From assembly GCA_021769555.1 (NCBI GenBank), contig JAETSR010000008.1, forward strand, positions 41,835 through 105,834: DNA of 64,000 nucleotides. Reading direction: 5' to 3'. Made by a program: the position numbers and the translations under genes. Each line of letters starts with the position of its first letter. Position 1 is the stretch's first letter. The notes under the pieces were generated by a model that saw only the letters and a list, made by a program, of their open reading frames with translations, was not told the DNA's origin and ran no database searches. This DNA is from Clostridiaceae bacterium. Its GTDB lineage: Bacteria; Bacillota; Clostridia; Oscillospirales; Acutalibacteraceae. Below are positions 17,987 to 26,833 of the stretch, piece by piece.

Positions 17987-18559
17987 ATGAAATATGTTAT
18001 AGCTACCCATAATAAGGGCAAGCTCGTGGAGTTCCAGAGGCTTTTGGAGCCCATGGGCATAGAGGCCGTGACTATGGACATCGCCGAGCCCGAGGAGACC
18101 GGGAAGACTTTCGCCGAGAACGCCTTTATCAAGGCCGAGGCGGCATGTAAGAAGACGGGCCTGCCCGCCGTTGCGGACGACTCGGGGCTGTGCGTGGACT
18201 ATCTTGACGGCGCGCCGGGTATCTACTCTGCAAGGTTTGCCGAGCCCGGCAAGAGAAGGCTCACTGTCCTTGAAAAGCTCAAGGGCGTGCCCGAAGAGCA
18301 GAGGGGGGCCCACTTTGTGAGCGCCGTATGCTGCGTGTTCCCCAACGGAGATAAAATTGAGGCCGAGGGGAAGTGCTTCGGAAAGATAGCCTTCGAGAGC
18401 CGGGGGGAGAACGGCTTCGGCTACGACTCCATCTTCCAGCAGGGGGACGTGACCTTCGGGGAGCTCACCGCAGAGGAAAAGGACGCAAGGAGCCATAGGG
18501 GCCGCGCCTTCGCGGAGTTTGAGAAGAAGCTCCGGGCCTATCTGGAGGGGAAGGCATGA
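17987..18559 (+). CDS. rdgB: RdgB/HAM1-type dITP/XTP pyrophosphatase
   Basis: Hydrolyses dITP, ITP and XTP to monophosphates and so keeps deaminated purines out of nucleic acids. The 190-aa protein opens KYVIATHNKGKLVEFQRLL, then has ADDSGLCVDYLDGAPGIYSA and GFGYDSIFQ, all family blocks. The start is ATG 17987 after AAGGAG (17972-17977); an upstream in-frame GTG is less likely. It lies 18 bp after ftsY and overlaps the next GNAT gene by 4 bp. Confidence 0.95.
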   Translation: MKYVIATHNKGKLVEFQRLLEPMGIEAVTMDIAEPEETGKTFAENAFIKAEAACKKTGLPAVADDSGLCVDYLDGAPGIYSARFAEPGKRRLTVLEKLKGVPEEQRGAHFVSAVCCVFPNGDKIEAEGKCFGKIAFESRGENGFGYDSIFQQGDVTFGELTAEEKDARSHRGRAFAEFEKKLRAYLEGKA

Positions 18560-19149
18560 GCGAAAGGAACACGCCAAGGCTCGAGACAGAGCGGCTGATA
18601 CTCCGGCGGTTCACCCGGGAGGATATACCTGTCATATATGAAATGATGAGCGACCCCCAGGTGAATAAGTTCGTGCCGTGCAGGCTGGGGTCGATAAAGG
18701 ACGCGGAGCAATACTTTGAGGATAACTATGCCGGCGTGTACCGCGGGACCACTGGCTGCGCCTACGGCATCTGCCTTAAAGACAGCGGCCGGGTCATAGG
18801 CTATATCGGGGTAAAGCCCGGGGAGCCCTGGGACCTTGGCTACGGCCTTCGCCCCGAGTTCTGGCGGCAGGGCTATGTGAGCGAGGCCGCAAGGGCCGTC
18901 ATAGGCCTTATGAGGGAGCAGGGCCTGCCATACGTCACCGCCACCCACGACGTGGAGAACCCCGCAAGCGGCCGGGTTATGCGGGCCGCCGGCATGGAGT
19001 ATAAGTACACCTATCACGAGTTCTGGGAGGCGGGGGACCGCTGGGTCTGGTTTAGGATGTACCAGCTGGACTTAAACGGCGAAAACGGCACATATATGGG
19101 CTACTGGGAGAAATACCCGGAGCATAGGATAGAGGAAAATCTTGACTGA
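18556..19149 (+). CDS. GNAT-family N-acetyltransferase (RimJ/RimL-like)
   Basis: A 197-aa acetyltransferase with the RimJ-type opening PRLETERLILRRFTREDI and the acetyl-CoA loop around LRPEFWRQGYVSEAARAV. Late motif NPASGRVMRAAGMEY matches the usual N-x-x-S-x-x-V-x-x-x-x-G pattern. The start ATG overlaps the rdgB stop by 4 bp. Substrate unknown. A second GNAT of the same type, not adjacent, lies at 49561. Confidence 0.85.
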   Translation: MSERNTPRLETERLILRRFTREDIPVIYEMMSDPQVNKFVPCRLGSIKDAEQYFEDNYAGVYRGTTGCAYGICLKDSGRVIGYIGVKPGEPWDLGYGLRPEFWRQGYVSEAARAVIGLMREQGLPYVTATHDVENPASGRVMRAAGMEYKYTYHEFWEAGDRWVWFRMYQLDLNGENGTYMGYWEKYPEHRIEENLD

Positions 19150-19164
19150 AACGGGGGATAGCTT

Positions 19165-19458
19165 TTGACAAGCAAACAGCGGGCGTATCTTCGCTCGATA
19201 GCCGTAAACGAGGACACCATACTGTATGTGGGCAAGGGGGGTCTTGGGCCCGAGGTCATCAAGGAGGCCGGGGACGCCCTGAAAAAGCGGGAGCTCATAA
19301 AGGGCCGGGTGCTGCCCGAGACCTGCCCCAGCTCCCCCAGGGAGGCCGCCGAGGAGATAGCCGCCGCAACAGGCAGCGAGGTGGTGCAGGTGATAGGCAG
19401 CCGGTTCGTGCTATATAAGCCGGACCCGAAAGAGCCTAAGATAAAGCTGCCCAAATGA
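19165..19458 (+). CDS. yhbY: CRM-domain RNA-binding protein YhbY
   Basis: A 97-aa single CRM-domain protein of the YhbY family, which associates with pre-50S ribosomal particles. It opens MTSKQRAYLRSIAV, exactly where family members start, which fixes TTG 19165 as the initiator. GKGGLGPEVIKEAGDAL, the hydrophobic ELIKGRVL and GSEVVQVIGSRFVLYK complete the fold. It overlaps nadD by 4 bp, in the common Firmicutes run yhbY-nadD-yqeK-rsfS. Confidence 0.92.
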   Translation: MTSKQRAYLRSIAVNEDTILYVGKGGLGPEVIKEAGDALKKRELIKGRVLPETCPSSPREAAEEIAAATGSEVVQVIGSRFVLYKPDPKEPKIKLPK

Positions 19459-20063
19459 GGACGGGGGTTTACGGGGGCACCTTCAACCCCATACACCTGG
19501 GGCATGTGCACATTTTAAGGGAGTTCATAGGGCGGCTGGGGCTTCAGAGGGTGCTGCTCATCCCGGACGGCACGCCGCCCCATAAGGAGGCTGAGGATTT
19601 GGCCTCCCCGGAGGACCGGCTTGAGATGTGCAGGCTGGCGGTCAGGGGGCTGGGCATAGTTGAGGTGAGCCCCATGGAGACAGAGCGCCCCGGCAAGAGC
19701 TTTACAAGCGACACCCTTACTGAGCTCCACAGGCTGTACCCCGAGGACGAGCTCTATTTTCTCATGGGCGAGGACATGTTTTTGACGGTGGACAAATGGC
19801 ACGAGGCCGGGACCATACTCCGGCTGGCGGTGCTCTGCGCGTCCCCGAGGAGCCCGGAGGGGTATGAAAGGCTCCTTGAAAAGGAGCGGGAGCTCATAGC
19901 CCTGGGGGCCCGGTGCAGGGTGGAGGACATACCCTTCCTGGACATTTCCTCCACCAAAGTGCGGGAGCTTGCCCGGGAGGGCAGGGACATCTCAGGGCTT
20001 GTGCCGGCGGAAACGGCGGGGTATATCAGGGAGAACGGGATATATGGAGGTGTGCGGATATGA
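19455..20063 (+). CDS. nadD: nicotinate-nucleotide adenylyltransferase
   Basis: Joins nicotinate mononucleotide and ATP to form deamido-NAD. The nucleotidyltransferase fold is clear from GVYGGTFNPIHLGHVHIL with the HxGH-type motif, LIPDGTPPHKEAEDLASPEDRLEM (split here for length), YFLMGEDMF and the C-terminal ISSTKVREL. Length 202 aa is normal. Overlaps of 4 bp on both sides indicate tight coupling with yhbY and yqeK. Confidence 0.96.
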   Translation: MRTGVYGGTFNPIHLGHVHILREFIGRLGLQRVLLIPDGTPPHKEAEDLASPEDRLEMCRLAVRGLGIVEVSPMETERPGKSFTSDTLTELHRLYPEDELYFLMGEDMFLTVDKWHEAGTILRLAVLCASPRSPEGYERLLEKERELIALGARCRVEDIPFLDISSTKVRELAREGRDISGLVPAETAGYIRENGIYGGVRI

Positions 20064-20647
20064 CATTTGAGGAATATGAGGCGCTGGTAAAGCCACATCT
20101 GAGCGAGCACAGGTTTTACCACAGCCAGTGCGTTGCCCGGTGCGCGGCCAAATTAGCGGAAAGGTACGGCGCGGACGTGGAGAAGGCCAGGCTCGCGGGG
20201 ATACTCCACGACGTGATGAAGGACACGGCGCCGGAAGAACAGTTGAAAATCATGGAGCGCTCTGGTATAATGCTCACAGAGGCCCAGCGGCGCAACGTGA
20301 AGCTCTGGCACGCCATCTCGGGCGCGGCGTATGTGGAGCACGAAATGGGAGTTGCCGACAGGGAAATTCTCGACGCCATCGCCTGCCACACCGGGGGCAA
20401 GTCGGGCATGACAGTTTTGGACAAGGTGCTGTTTGTAGCCGACTATATCTCAGCCGACCGGGACTATCCCGGCGTTGAAGAGCTGAGGGAGGCCGCAAAG
20501 AGCAGCCTTGAGGAAGTGATAGTGGAAGGGGTCACATTCACCATGCAGGAGCGCATGGGGGAGCGGATGACCATGGAGCCCCGGTCCATAGACGCCTATA
20601 ACGAGGCGCTCTGGATATTGGAGGAAAAGCAGAAAGAGAAAGGATGA
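20060..20647 (+). CDS. yqeK: HD-domain YqeK, symmetrical Ap4A hydrolase
   Basis: YqeK proteins cleave diadenosine tetraphosphate symmetrically. The HD metal site is in LAGILHDVMKD (about residue 46), with an upstream His in HRFYHSQCV and later LWHAISGA, AIACHTGG and VLFVADYISADRDYPG. ATG 20060 follows GGAGGTG (20047-20053) and overlaps nadD by 4 bp; the longer frame lies inside nadD. Length 195 aa. Confidence 0.94.
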   Translation: MTFEEYEALVKPHLSEHRFYHSQCVARCAAKLAERYGADVEKARLAGILHDVMKDTAPEEQLKIMERSGIMLTEAQRRNVKLWHAISGAAYVEHEMGVADREILDAIACHTGGKSGMTVLDKVLFVADYISADRDYPGVEELREAAKSSLEEVIVEGVTFTMQERMGERMTMEPRSIDAYNEALWILEEKQKEKG

Positions 20648-21012
20648 AGCAGATGGAATCTTTTGAGACGGCGAAGACCGCCGCGAAGCTTTTGGACGAG
20701 AAGAAGGCTGAAAACATCAGCGTGATAAAGATAGACGATATCTCAAGCCTTGCGGACTATTTTGTAATAGCCAACGGCCGGGGCAGCACCCACGTGCGCT
20801 CCCTCGCCGACGAGCTTGAGGAGAAGCTGAAGGCCCTGGGAGTTTCGCCCATGAGGATAGAGGGATACCGCTCGGACAACTGGGTGCTCATGGACTACGC
20901 CAATGTGGTGGTGCACATCTTCACCCAGGAGGCCAGGGATTTCTACGATTTGGACAGGCTCTGGGCGGACGGGGTTAAGACGGACTGGCAGGAGGGCGGC
21001 AGTGATGACTGA
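20644..21012 (+). CDS. rsfS: ribosomal silencing factor RsfS
   Basis: A 122-aa factor that binds L14 on the 50S subunit and blocks subunit joining under nutrient stress. Family blocks: DISSLADYFVIANGRGSTHV, RIEGYRSDNWVLMDYANVVV and HIFTQEARDFYDLDRLW. The start overlaps yqeK by 4 bp, with AGAAAGG upstream. It completes the nadD-yqeK-rsfS run. Confidence 0.96.
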   Translation: MKQMESFETAKTAAKLLDEKKAENISVIKIDDISSLADYFVIANGRGSTHVRSLADELEEKLKALGVSPMRIEGYRSDNWVLMDYANVVVHIFTQEARDFYDLDRLWADGVKTDWQEGGSDD

Positions 21013-21520
21013 GCGGCAGAGGGCGCTCATAGAGGAGTATCTTGGAAAGCTGCCGCCGGAGCTCTCCCGGGTGTACAGGGAGCTCATACGGCGCCTGTCA
21101 GAGCTCGGTTACTTCCCCAAAAAGCAGCGGGCGGCCATTGTCTTCAACTGCGCCCGGCACAATAAGCAGCTGGTGAAGATAGGCTTCGACCGAAAAGGCG
21201 AGCCCTTCTTCGCCCTGAGGTTTTCGGCCTGCAAGGGGTACTCAGAGAGGTTTTCCAACATTGTGCGGGAAGCTGTATGCGGGACGAACTATAAGGAGCC
21301 AAACTGCATGGCAAAGGGCGAGGACTTCTGCAAGGGGCCCATAGAGCAGAGGCTCTATGCCTGTGAGCTCCCAGGCGGCGAAAAGAGGTATCACTGCGGG
21401 GCCAAGGCCCTCCCCATACCCGGGCTCTGTGAGGAGGATATCCCGGAGATAGAGCGGCTGATGGAGGAGGAAGACAGGTTCCTCATGGAGTATGAGGCGA
21501 AGACAGAGGAAACGCCTTGA
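21005..21520 (+). CDS. conserved hypothetical, Cys-containing
   Basis: I do not recognise this 171-aa protein. It has a helical N-terminus (TERQRALIEEYLGKLPPELS) and a central part with spaced cysteines: FSACKGYSERF, EAVCGTNYKEPNCMAKGEDF, FCKGPIE, YACELPGG and YHCGAKALPIPG. Metal or cluster binding is possible but unproven. The C-terminus is acidic. ATG 21005 lies within rsfS; the longer frame is a shadow of that gene. Its stop codon falls inside the -35 box of the leuS promoter, so it is the last gene of the long operon. Confidence 0.7.
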   Translation: MTERQRALIEEYLGKLPPELSRVYRELIRRLSELGYFPKKQRAAIVFNCARHNKQLVKIGFDRKGEPFFALRFSACKGYSERFSNIVREAVCGTNYKEPNCMAKGEDFCKGPIEQRLYACELPGGEKRYHCGAKALPIPGLCEEDIPEIERLMEEEDRFLMEYEAKTEETP

Positions 21521-21545
21521 CAAACCCCGCCCCATAGTGTATAAT
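21517..21545 (+). promoter_or_regulatory. sigma-A promoter of the T-box/leuS unit
   Basis: TTGACA (21517-21522), 17-bp spacer, TATAAT (21540-21545): both boxes match consensus perfectly. The TGA stop of the preceding gene lies inside the -35 box. Confidence 0.9.
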
Positions 21546-21551
21546 CATCAG

Positions 21552-21853
21552 GAGAAAAATATCTAAAGACTGTGACGGGAAGAAGGCGCCGGGAGGCCTT
21601 TCAGAGAGCCTGCGGCTGGTGTGAGCGGGCAGGAGGAGCGGCGCGTATACTGGTCCCTGAGTCTCCCAACTGAAAAGCGCGGCGCTTGAAGCGTCCGGCT
21701 TAGTAGGCTTGGGACGTGCGGCGGCGTTATAGGCCGGGCCTTGCTTGAGGCTGTGAGGGGGTACGCGTGAGCGTGCCCTGAAATCACGGGTGGTACCGCG
21801 AAAGCTTTGATTTTTCGCCCCGGATGCTTTACTATAAGCTTCCGGGGCTTTTA
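21552..21853 (+). promoter_or_regulatory. T-box leader (leucine)
   Basis: A tRNA-sensing leader. Stem I landmarks are AGAGAG (21603-21608) and GGTGTGAG (21618-21625). The T-box proper GGGTGGTACCGCG runs 21788-21800, and the terminator is GCCCCGGA (21817-21824) with TCCGGGGC (21841-21848) followed by TTTTA. Uncharged tRNA-Leu should favour the antiterminator. The gene downstream is leuS; a CTG at 21650-21652 or 21657-21659 could be the specifier, but I could not fold stem I to decide. Confidence 0.92.
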
Positions 21854-21899
21854 TTCTGCTCCTCTGGGGGCTGAAAAATATCAGAAAGGATGATGCAAG

Positions 21900-24431
21900 T
21901 TGAAATACGACCACAAGTCCATCGAGCCCAAATGGCAGAAAAAATGGGAGGAAAAGGGCGTCTTCCACGCCGAGAACGGCTCAGAAAAGGAGAAGTTCTT
22001 CGCCCTTATCGAGTTCCCCTACCCATCCGGGGCGGGGCTGCACGTAGGGCACCCCAGGCCATATATCGGCCTGGACGTTGTCGCGAGAAAGCGCCGTTTG
22101 CAGGGCTATAACGTGCTGTACCCCATCGGCTGGGACGCCTTCGGCCTGCCCGCCGAGAACTACGCCATAAAAAACCACGTGCACCCCGAGGGCATAACCA
22201 GGGAGAATATCGCCCGGTATAAGAGCCAGATACAGTCTTTGGGCATATCCTTCGACTGGAGCCGGGAGATAGCCACCATTGACCCGGAGTATTACAAGTG
22301 GACCCAGTGGATTTTTTTGCAGCTCTATAAGCACGGGCTTGCATATAAGAAGGAGATGAACGTGAACTGGTGCACAAGCTGCAAATGCGTGCTTGCAAAC
22401 GAGGAGGTAGTCAACGGCGTGTGCGAGCGCTGCGGCAGCGAGGTGGTGCACAGGGTGAAGAGCCAGTGGATGCTCAAAATTACCGAGTACGCCCAGCGGC
22501 TCATCGACGACCTTGACCTGGTGGACTACCCGGAGCGGGTGCGCACCCAGCAGAAGAACTGGATAGGCCGCTCCACCGGCGCGGAGGTGGACTTCGACAC
22601 CTCCGCCGGCGATAAGCTGACAATATACACCACCCGGCCGGACACCCTCTACGGCGCCACATATATGGTTATCTCCCCGGAGCACCCCTATATAGAGAAG
22701 TGGGCCCATAAGCTCACGAATATGGACGATGTGCGGGAGTACCAGGCCCAGGCGGCCAGGAAGTCCGACTTCGAGCGCACGGAGGTAGCTAAAGAAAAGA
22801 CCGGCGTGAAGCTCTCGGGCGTGACGGCCATCAACCCGGTGAACGGCGCGGAGATACCCATTTTTATCTCCGACTACGTGCTGGTGAGCTACGGCACCGG
22901 GGCCATCATGGCCGTGCCCGCCCACGACGACAGGGACTGGGATTTTGCAAAGAAGTTCAATCTGCCCATTATAGAAGTGGTGAAGGGAGGCAATGTCCAG
23001 GAGGCCGCCTTTACTGACTGTGAGACCGGCATTATGGTAAATTCCGGGATTCTCGACGGCCTGAGCGTTGAGGACGCAAAAGTTAAGATAACCGAGTTCC
23101 TTGAGGAGAAGGGCATTGGCCACGCCAAGGTGAACTATAAGCTCCGGGACTGGGTATTCTCCCGGCAGAGGTACTGGGGCGAGCCCATCCCCATGGTGTA
23201 CTGCGAGCACTGCGGCTGGCAGCCCATCCCCGAGAGCGAGCTGCCTTTACGGCTCCCACAGGTGGACAGCTACGAGCCCACGGACACCGGGGAGTCCCCT
23301 CTTGCCCACATGACCGACTGGGTGAACACCACCTGCCCCCACTGCGGCGGGCCGGCAAAACGTGAGACGGACACCATGCCCCAGTGGGCGGGTTCCTCCT
23401 GGTACTTCCTGCGGTATATGGACCCGGATAACAGCGAGGCCCTGGCCTCCAAGGAGGCGCTTAGCTACTGGTCCCCGGTGGACTGGTACAACGGCGGCAT
23501 GGAGCACACCACCCTGCACCTCTTATACAGCCGCTTCTGGCACAAGTTCCTTTTTGACATCGGCGTGACACCCACCCCGGAGCCCTACGCCAAGCGCACC
23601 AGCCACGGCATGATACTGGGCCTGAACCCCCATAACCTCCAAAACCTGCCCGCTTCTGAGCAGAAGAAGCTCGTGGAGGAGCACGGGAGCAGGGAGAAGG
23701 CGCAGGAGGCGCTCAGGGAGCAGTTCGGCGAGATGGCCGACCACCCCGTTGTGAAGATGAGCAAGTCCCTGGGGAACGTGGTGAACCCCGACGGCCTGGT
23801 GGAGGAGTTCGGCGCGGACACCGTGCGGCTCTATGAGATGTTCATCGGCGACTTCGAGAAGGCCGCCCCCTGGAGCACTGCGGGAATGAAGGGCTGCAGA
23901 AGGCTTGCGGACCGCTACTGGGCCCTGCAGGACAATATCACCGGCAGCGACGAGCTGAGCCCGGAGCTCGAGTCCTCCTTCCATAAGGCCATCAAAAAGG
24001 TGGGCGAGGATATCGAGACCCTGAAGTTCAACACGGCTATCGCCACCTTGATGGCCCTCATAAACGAGATAGGCCAGAACGGCAAGGGCATAACCAGGGG
24101 GGAGCTGAGGGTGTTCACCCTGCTTCTGAACCCCTTCGCGCCCCATATCACCGAGGAGGTCTGGGAGGCCCAAAAGCTTGGGGAGGGCATGGCCTGTGAG
24201 CAGGCTTGGCCGGAGTATGACGAGGCAAAGACCATAGACAGCATGGTGGAGATAGTGGTGCAGATAAAAGGAAAGGTACGCTCAAGGATAAACGTGCCCG
24301 CCGGTATCGGTAAAGACGAGGCCATAGCCGCGGCAAAGGCCGAGGAGAAGATAGCCGCCGAGATTGCCGGCAGGGAGATTGTCAAGGAGATATATGTCCC
24401 AGGCAAGCTGGTGAACCTTGTGACAAAGTAA
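21900..24431 (+). CDS. leuS: leucyl-tRNA synthetase
   Basis: Class Ia synthetase of 843 aa. The nucleotide-binding HIGH equivalent is HVGHPRPY (residues 48-55) and KMSKS is at residues 619-623. The CP1 editing domain (about 220-410) includes the threonine-rich [17 protein letters not shown] and [16 protein letters not shown] zinc-binding CTSCKC...CERCGS lies near residue 160 and CEHCGW/CPHCGG near 440-480. The start is TTG 21900 after AAAGGA (21885-21890). It is under T-box control and closed by its own terminator, so it is a single-gene unit. Confidence 0.97.
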   Translation: MKYDHKSIEPKWQKKWEEKGVFHAENGSEKEKFFALIEFPYPSGAGLHVGHPRPYIGLDVVARKRRLQGYNVLYPIGWDAFGLPAENYAIKNHVHPEGITRENIARYKSQIQSLGISFDWSREIATIDPEYYKWTQWIFLQLYKHGLAYKKEMNVNWCTSCKCVLANEEVVNGVCERCGSEVVHRVKSQWMLKITEYAQRLIDDLDLVDYPERVRTQQKNWIGRSTGAEVDFDTSAGDKLTIYTTRPDTLYGATYMVISPEHPYIEKWAHKLTNMDDVREYQAQAARKSDFERTEVAKEKTGVKLSGVTAINPVNGAEIPIFISDYVLVSYGTGAIMAVPAHDDRDWDFAKKFNLPIIEVVKGGNVQEAAFTDCETGIMVNSGILDGLSVEDAKVKITEFLEEKGIGHAKVNYKLRDWVFSRQRYWGEPIPMVYCEHCGWQPIPESELPLRLPQVDSYEPTDTGESPLAHMTDWVNTTCPHCGGPAKRETDTMPQWAGSSWYFLRYMDPDNSEALASKEALSYWSPVDWYNGGMEHTTLHLLYSRFWHKFLFDIGVTPTPEPYAKRTSHGMILGLNPHNLQNLPASEQKKLVEEHGSREKAQEALREQFGEMADHPVVKMSKSLGNVVNPDGLVEEFGADTVRLYEMFIGDFEKAAPWSTAGMKGCRRLADRYWALQDNITGSDELSPELESSFHKAIKKVGEDIETLKFNTAIATLMALINEIGQNGKGITRGELRVFTLLLNPFAPHITEEVWEAQKLGEGMACEQAWPEYDEAKTIDSMVEIVVQIKGKVRSRINVPAGIGKDEAIAAAKAEEKIAAEIAGREIVKEIYVPGKLVNLVTK

Positions 24432-24441
24432 TAGAGATAAG

Positions 24442-24468
24442 ACCCCCGGTTTGGAGCCGGGGGTTTTT
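24442..24468 (+). terminator. leuS terminator
   Basis: ACCCCCGG (24442-24449) pairs with CCGGGGGT (24457-24464), followed by TTTT. Eleven bases after the leuS stop. Confidence 0.9.
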
Positions 24469-24513
24469 GTCTGGAAACATTTCAGTATTTTCTAAAATTT
24501 TCGCGGGACACGG

Positions 24514-24542
24514 TTGACACCCCGGCTTTTATCATATATAAT
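24514..24542 (+). promoter_or_regulatory. tRNA-Pro promoter
   Basis: TTGACA (24514-24519), 17-bp spacer, TATAAT (24537-24542), 32 bp before the mature tRNA. Confidence 0.88.
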
Positions 24543-24573
24543 AGTAAAGCCCCTGTGGAGGGGGCAAAAATAC

Positions 24574-24649
24574 CGGGGTATAGCGCAGTTGGTAGCGCGC
24601 GGCATTTGGGATGCTGAGGCCGGGAGTTCGAGTCTCCCTACTCCGACCA
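24574..24649 (+). tRNA. tRNA-Pro (TGG anticodon)
   Basis: A full cloverleaf can be drawn by hand. The acceptor is CGGGGTA/TACTCCG with one G-U pair. The D stem is GCGC/GCGC and the anticodon stem is CGGCA/TGCTG around loop TTTGGGA (anticodon TGG). The T stem is GGGAG/CTCCC with TTCGAGT, then discriminator A and encoded CCA. Confidence 0.96.
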
Positions 24650-24686
24650 AAGTCGGCAAGTTTCAGAAGAAACTTGTCGACTTTTC
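24650..24686 (+). terminator. tRNA-Pro terminator
   Basis: AAGTCGGCAAGTTT (24650-24663) pairs with AAACTTGTCGACTT (24670-24683) through a 14-bp stem with one G-U pair, followed by TTC. It starts right at the encoded CCA end. Confidence 0.88.
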
Positions 24687-24762
24687 TTTCAGCTTGTGAT
24701 AGACTTAAGGTACACAGCTTTCGAGAAACGGCAGCGCAAAATCATAAAAGAGGTGAGCAGGC

Positions 24763-25233
24763 GTGGAGCATAGAGATTTGTTGACAGAAAATGAGGTCAT
24801 TCAAGGGGTGGAGAATTTTCTGAGGCATAAAGGCATCACTTCCCGAAAACGAGTTATGAGCAAAGCGGACGCAGTGAAAAAGGAGCATGGCGTTGATTTA
24901 GTGGTTAAATTAGAAAATGAAAACAAAAATGGTAATTGGTACTTTATTGAAGCAAAGGGAAATCTGAAAGCGGATGGGAGCAAGATGAAATCTTCATGTA
25001 ATACCAATTTCCGCTGGGCCTTATCACAAATAATTTTGCGCATAAATGTTGACCCGAGAAAATACAATTATAATTATGGCATTGCGCTGCCAAAATCAGA
25101 TGCGGAAAGATGCAAAAAGCTTATCGAGAAAAATTGGGCTCTGAAACACCTAAAGATTCGGCTATATGGCGCTTTTTATAAAGACGGACAGCTTACAGCC
25201 AAGGAATATTTGCCGAAAAACATTTACAGCTGA
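24763..25233 (+). CDS. PD-(D/E)XK nuclease-like hypothetical protein
   Basis: A 156-aa protein that I do not recognise by name. GVDLVVKLEN followed ~15 residues later by WYFIEAKG gives the D...E-x-K spacing of a restriction-endonuclease-like core; NFRWALSQIILRI after it could be the helix that carries the conserved Gln. The start is GTG 24763 after GAGGTG. Base use is clearly more AT-rich than its neighbours, with AAA/AAT/TTA codons, which suggests recent transfer into the gap between tRNA-Pro and the rplJ operon. No methylase or partner gene is next to it. Nuclease function is inference. Confidence 0.6.
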   Translation: MEHRDLLTENEVIQGVENFLRHKGITSRKRVMSKADAVKKEHGVDLVVKLENENKNGNWYFIEAKGNLKADGSKMKSSCNTNFRWALSQIILRINVDPRKYNYNYGIALPKSDAERCKKLIEKNWALKHLKIRLYGAFYKDGQLTAKEYLPKNIYS

Positions 25234-25321
25234 GCGCATTTCAACATAAATCCGGATAAGGCCGTTGATGTTGATATGGCCGGCTTTTACCAGTGCGCGG
25301 ACTTTTTTGCCCGCAGAGGGC

Positions 25322-25350
25322 TTGACATTCAACACCATATATGCTATAAT
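25322..25350 (+). promoter_or_regulatory. rplJ-rplL promoter
   Basis: TTGACA (25322-25327), 17-bp spacer, TATAAT (25345-25350). Confidence 0.9.
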
Positions 25351-25356
25351 AGCAAA

Positions 25357-25524
25357 GCTGTCAGACCATAGACAGCAGGTGCGCCCGGGGGACCGGGAGC
25401 TGAAACGGATGTTTCCGGCCTGCCGAGGAAAGATGAGCGTTTGATTTTGCGCGTGGCCCTTTGGGACATGCCGTTTATCCAGCGTTTCGCGCCTTTCCGC
25501 GGTCTTTTCCCGGAAAGGCGTTTT
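25357..25524 (+). promoter_or_regulatory. ribosomal protein L10 leader
   Basis: Between promoter and rplJ lies a structured leader with the motif AGACAGCAGGTGC (25372-25384) seen in Firmicutes L10 leaders, bound by the L10(L12)4 complex. It ends in an attenuator: CGCCTTTCCG (25490-25499) pairs with CGGAAAGGCG (25511-25520), then TTTT. Most of the 323-bp gap before rplJ is this element. Confidence 0.82.
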
Positions 25525-25556
25525 CATTTGATTTTTGAGTACGGAGGTGAAAGAAT

Positions 25557-26093
25557 TTGCCCAGCGAGAAGATTTTAGAGCAGAAGAAGCAGCAGGTGGC
25601 TGAGCTCAGCGAGGCTTTCAAGGCGGCCAACGTGGGCGTGCTGGTGGACTATACCGGCATAAGCGTTGAGAAGGACACAAAGCTTAGAAAGCAGCTTCGC
25701 GAGGCCGGCTGCGAGTACAAGGTTGTGAAGAACACCCTGCTGTCCCGCGCCTTTAAGGAGGCGGGGATAGATGGGCTGGACGAGGTGCTGAACGGCGCCA
25801 CGGCCATCGCCTACAGCGACAAGGGCTATACCGAGGCCCCGAAGATTTTCGCCGACTATGTAAAGGCCAACCCCAACGGCAAGTTTGCCGTTAAGGCGGG
25901 CTTTATTGACGGCGGCGCGGTTGACGCCAAGGGTATCGACCAGCTTGCGAAGCTGCCTCCCAAGGAGGTCCTGGTGGCCCAGGTGCTCGGCGGCTTGAAC
26001 GGCCCCATCCAGGGCTTTGCCAATGTGTGCAGCGGCGTTATGCGCGGACTGGTGATAGCGCTGAACGCTATTGCGGAGAAGCAGGGTGCATAA
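25557..26093 (+). CDS. rplJ: 50S ribosomal protein L10
   Basis: L10 anchors the L7/L12 stalk and represses its own operon. The 178-aa protein starts MPSEKILEQKKQQVAELSE, contains VDYTGISVEKDTKLRKQLR and KVVKNTLLSRA, and has a hydrophobic C-terminal L12-binding helix (RGLVIALNAIAEKQGA). The start is TTG 25557, with GGAGGTG (25543-25549) 7 nt upstream. rplL follows after 84 bp. Unlike most bacteria, rplK-rplA do not precede it; they lie at 59-60 kb on the other strand. Confidence 0.97.
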   Translation: MPSEKILEQKKQQVAELSEAFKAANVGVLVDYTGISVEKDTKLRKQLREAGCEYKVVKNTLLSRAFKEAGIDGLDEVLNGATAIAYSDKGYTEAPKIFADYVKANPNGKFAVKAGFIDGGAVDAKGIDQLAKLPPKEVLVAQVLGGLNGPIQGFANVCSGVMRGLVIALNAIAEKQGA

Positions 26094-26177
26094 GCTTTGT
26101 ACCTGAGTTTCTTGTAAAGCTACAAAATTTCTGTATGATTAACTAAAAAACAAATATTAAAATTGGAGGAAATCACA

Positions 26178-26558
26178 ATGTCTGAGAAAGTAACCAACCT
26201 GATTGAAGAAGTCAAGGCTCTTACCGTTCTGGAGCTTTCCGAGCTCGTTAAGGCCCTGGAGGAGGAGTTCGGCGTATCCGCTGCCGCTCCCGCCGCTGTT
26301 GCCGTGGCCGCCGCCCCCGCCGGGGACGCTCCCGCCGCTGAGGAGAAGACTGAGTTTGACGTCATCCTGAAGGCCCCCGGCGCCAACAAGATTAACGTCA
26401 TCAAGATTGTCAAGGAGGCCACCGGCCTTGGCCTGAAGGAGGCCAAGGAGCTGGTTGACGGCGCTCCCAAGGCTGTTAAGGAAGGTATCTCCAAGGACGA
26501 CGCCGAGGCTCTGAAGACCAAGCTGGCCGAGGCCGGCGCCGAGGTGGAGTTGAAGTAA
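26178..26558 (+). CDS. rplL: 50S ribosomal protein L7/L12
   Basis: The stalk protein that recruits translational GTPases. It is 126 aa, with an N-terminal dimerisation helix ([20 protein letters not shown]) and an Ala/Pro-rich hinge. The C-terminal globular domain includes [20 protein letters not shown] and [18 protein letters not shown] 26178 follows GGAGGA (26165-26170). A terminator follows; rpoB is not downstream. Confidence 0.97.
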   Translation: MSEKVTNLIEEVKALTVLELSELVKALEEEFGVSAAAPAAVAVAAAPAGDAPAAEEKTEFDVILKAPGANKINVIKIVKEATGLGLKEAKELVDGAPKAVKEGISKDDAEALKTKLAEAGAEVELK

Positions 26559-26638
26559 TTCACTCCCGCTGAAGTAATCTGGCTCCCGCTGAAAGTATTC
26601 AGCGGGTGAAGGTTCCAAAGGATATACAGTATATAGGG

Positions 26639-26677
26639 GCAGACCGGAGGTAGGGTACATCCGGTCTGCTTTATTTT
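26639..26677 (+). terminator. rplJ-rplL terminator
   Basis: GCAGACCGGA (26639-26648) pairs perfectly with TCCGGTCTGC (26660-26669), followed by TTTATTTT. A second hairpin just upstream, CCCGCTGAA/TTCAGCGGG near 26584-26606, lacks a T-run. Confidence 0.88.
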
Positions 26678-26717
26678 GCCTTAATTGTGAACAAATTGTG
26701 AATCTTTCAAATAACCC

Positions 26718-26746
26718 TTGCTTTTTGAGAAAAAACCCGCTATAAT
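26718..26746 (+). promoter_or_regulatory. promoter of the 26834 gene
   Basis: TTGCTT (26718-26723), 17-bp spacer, TATAAT (26741-26746). The motif AAATTGTNA occurs three times around it (twice near 26682-26702, once near 26751); a binding role is speculative. Confidence 0.65.
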
Positions 26747-26833
26747 GTAACCAAATTGTAACACTTGAAATGAAAATGTAATTTTCGATAGACATAACCG
26801 GGCCATCAATCGGATGGCGGGAGGAAATGACAT

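Noticed and set aside
21981-23210. 409-codon minus-strand open frame under leuS
   Set aside because: Antisense shadow of a conserved synthetase in a high-GC genome; low-complexity Val/Leu/His composition, no ribosome site, no domain.
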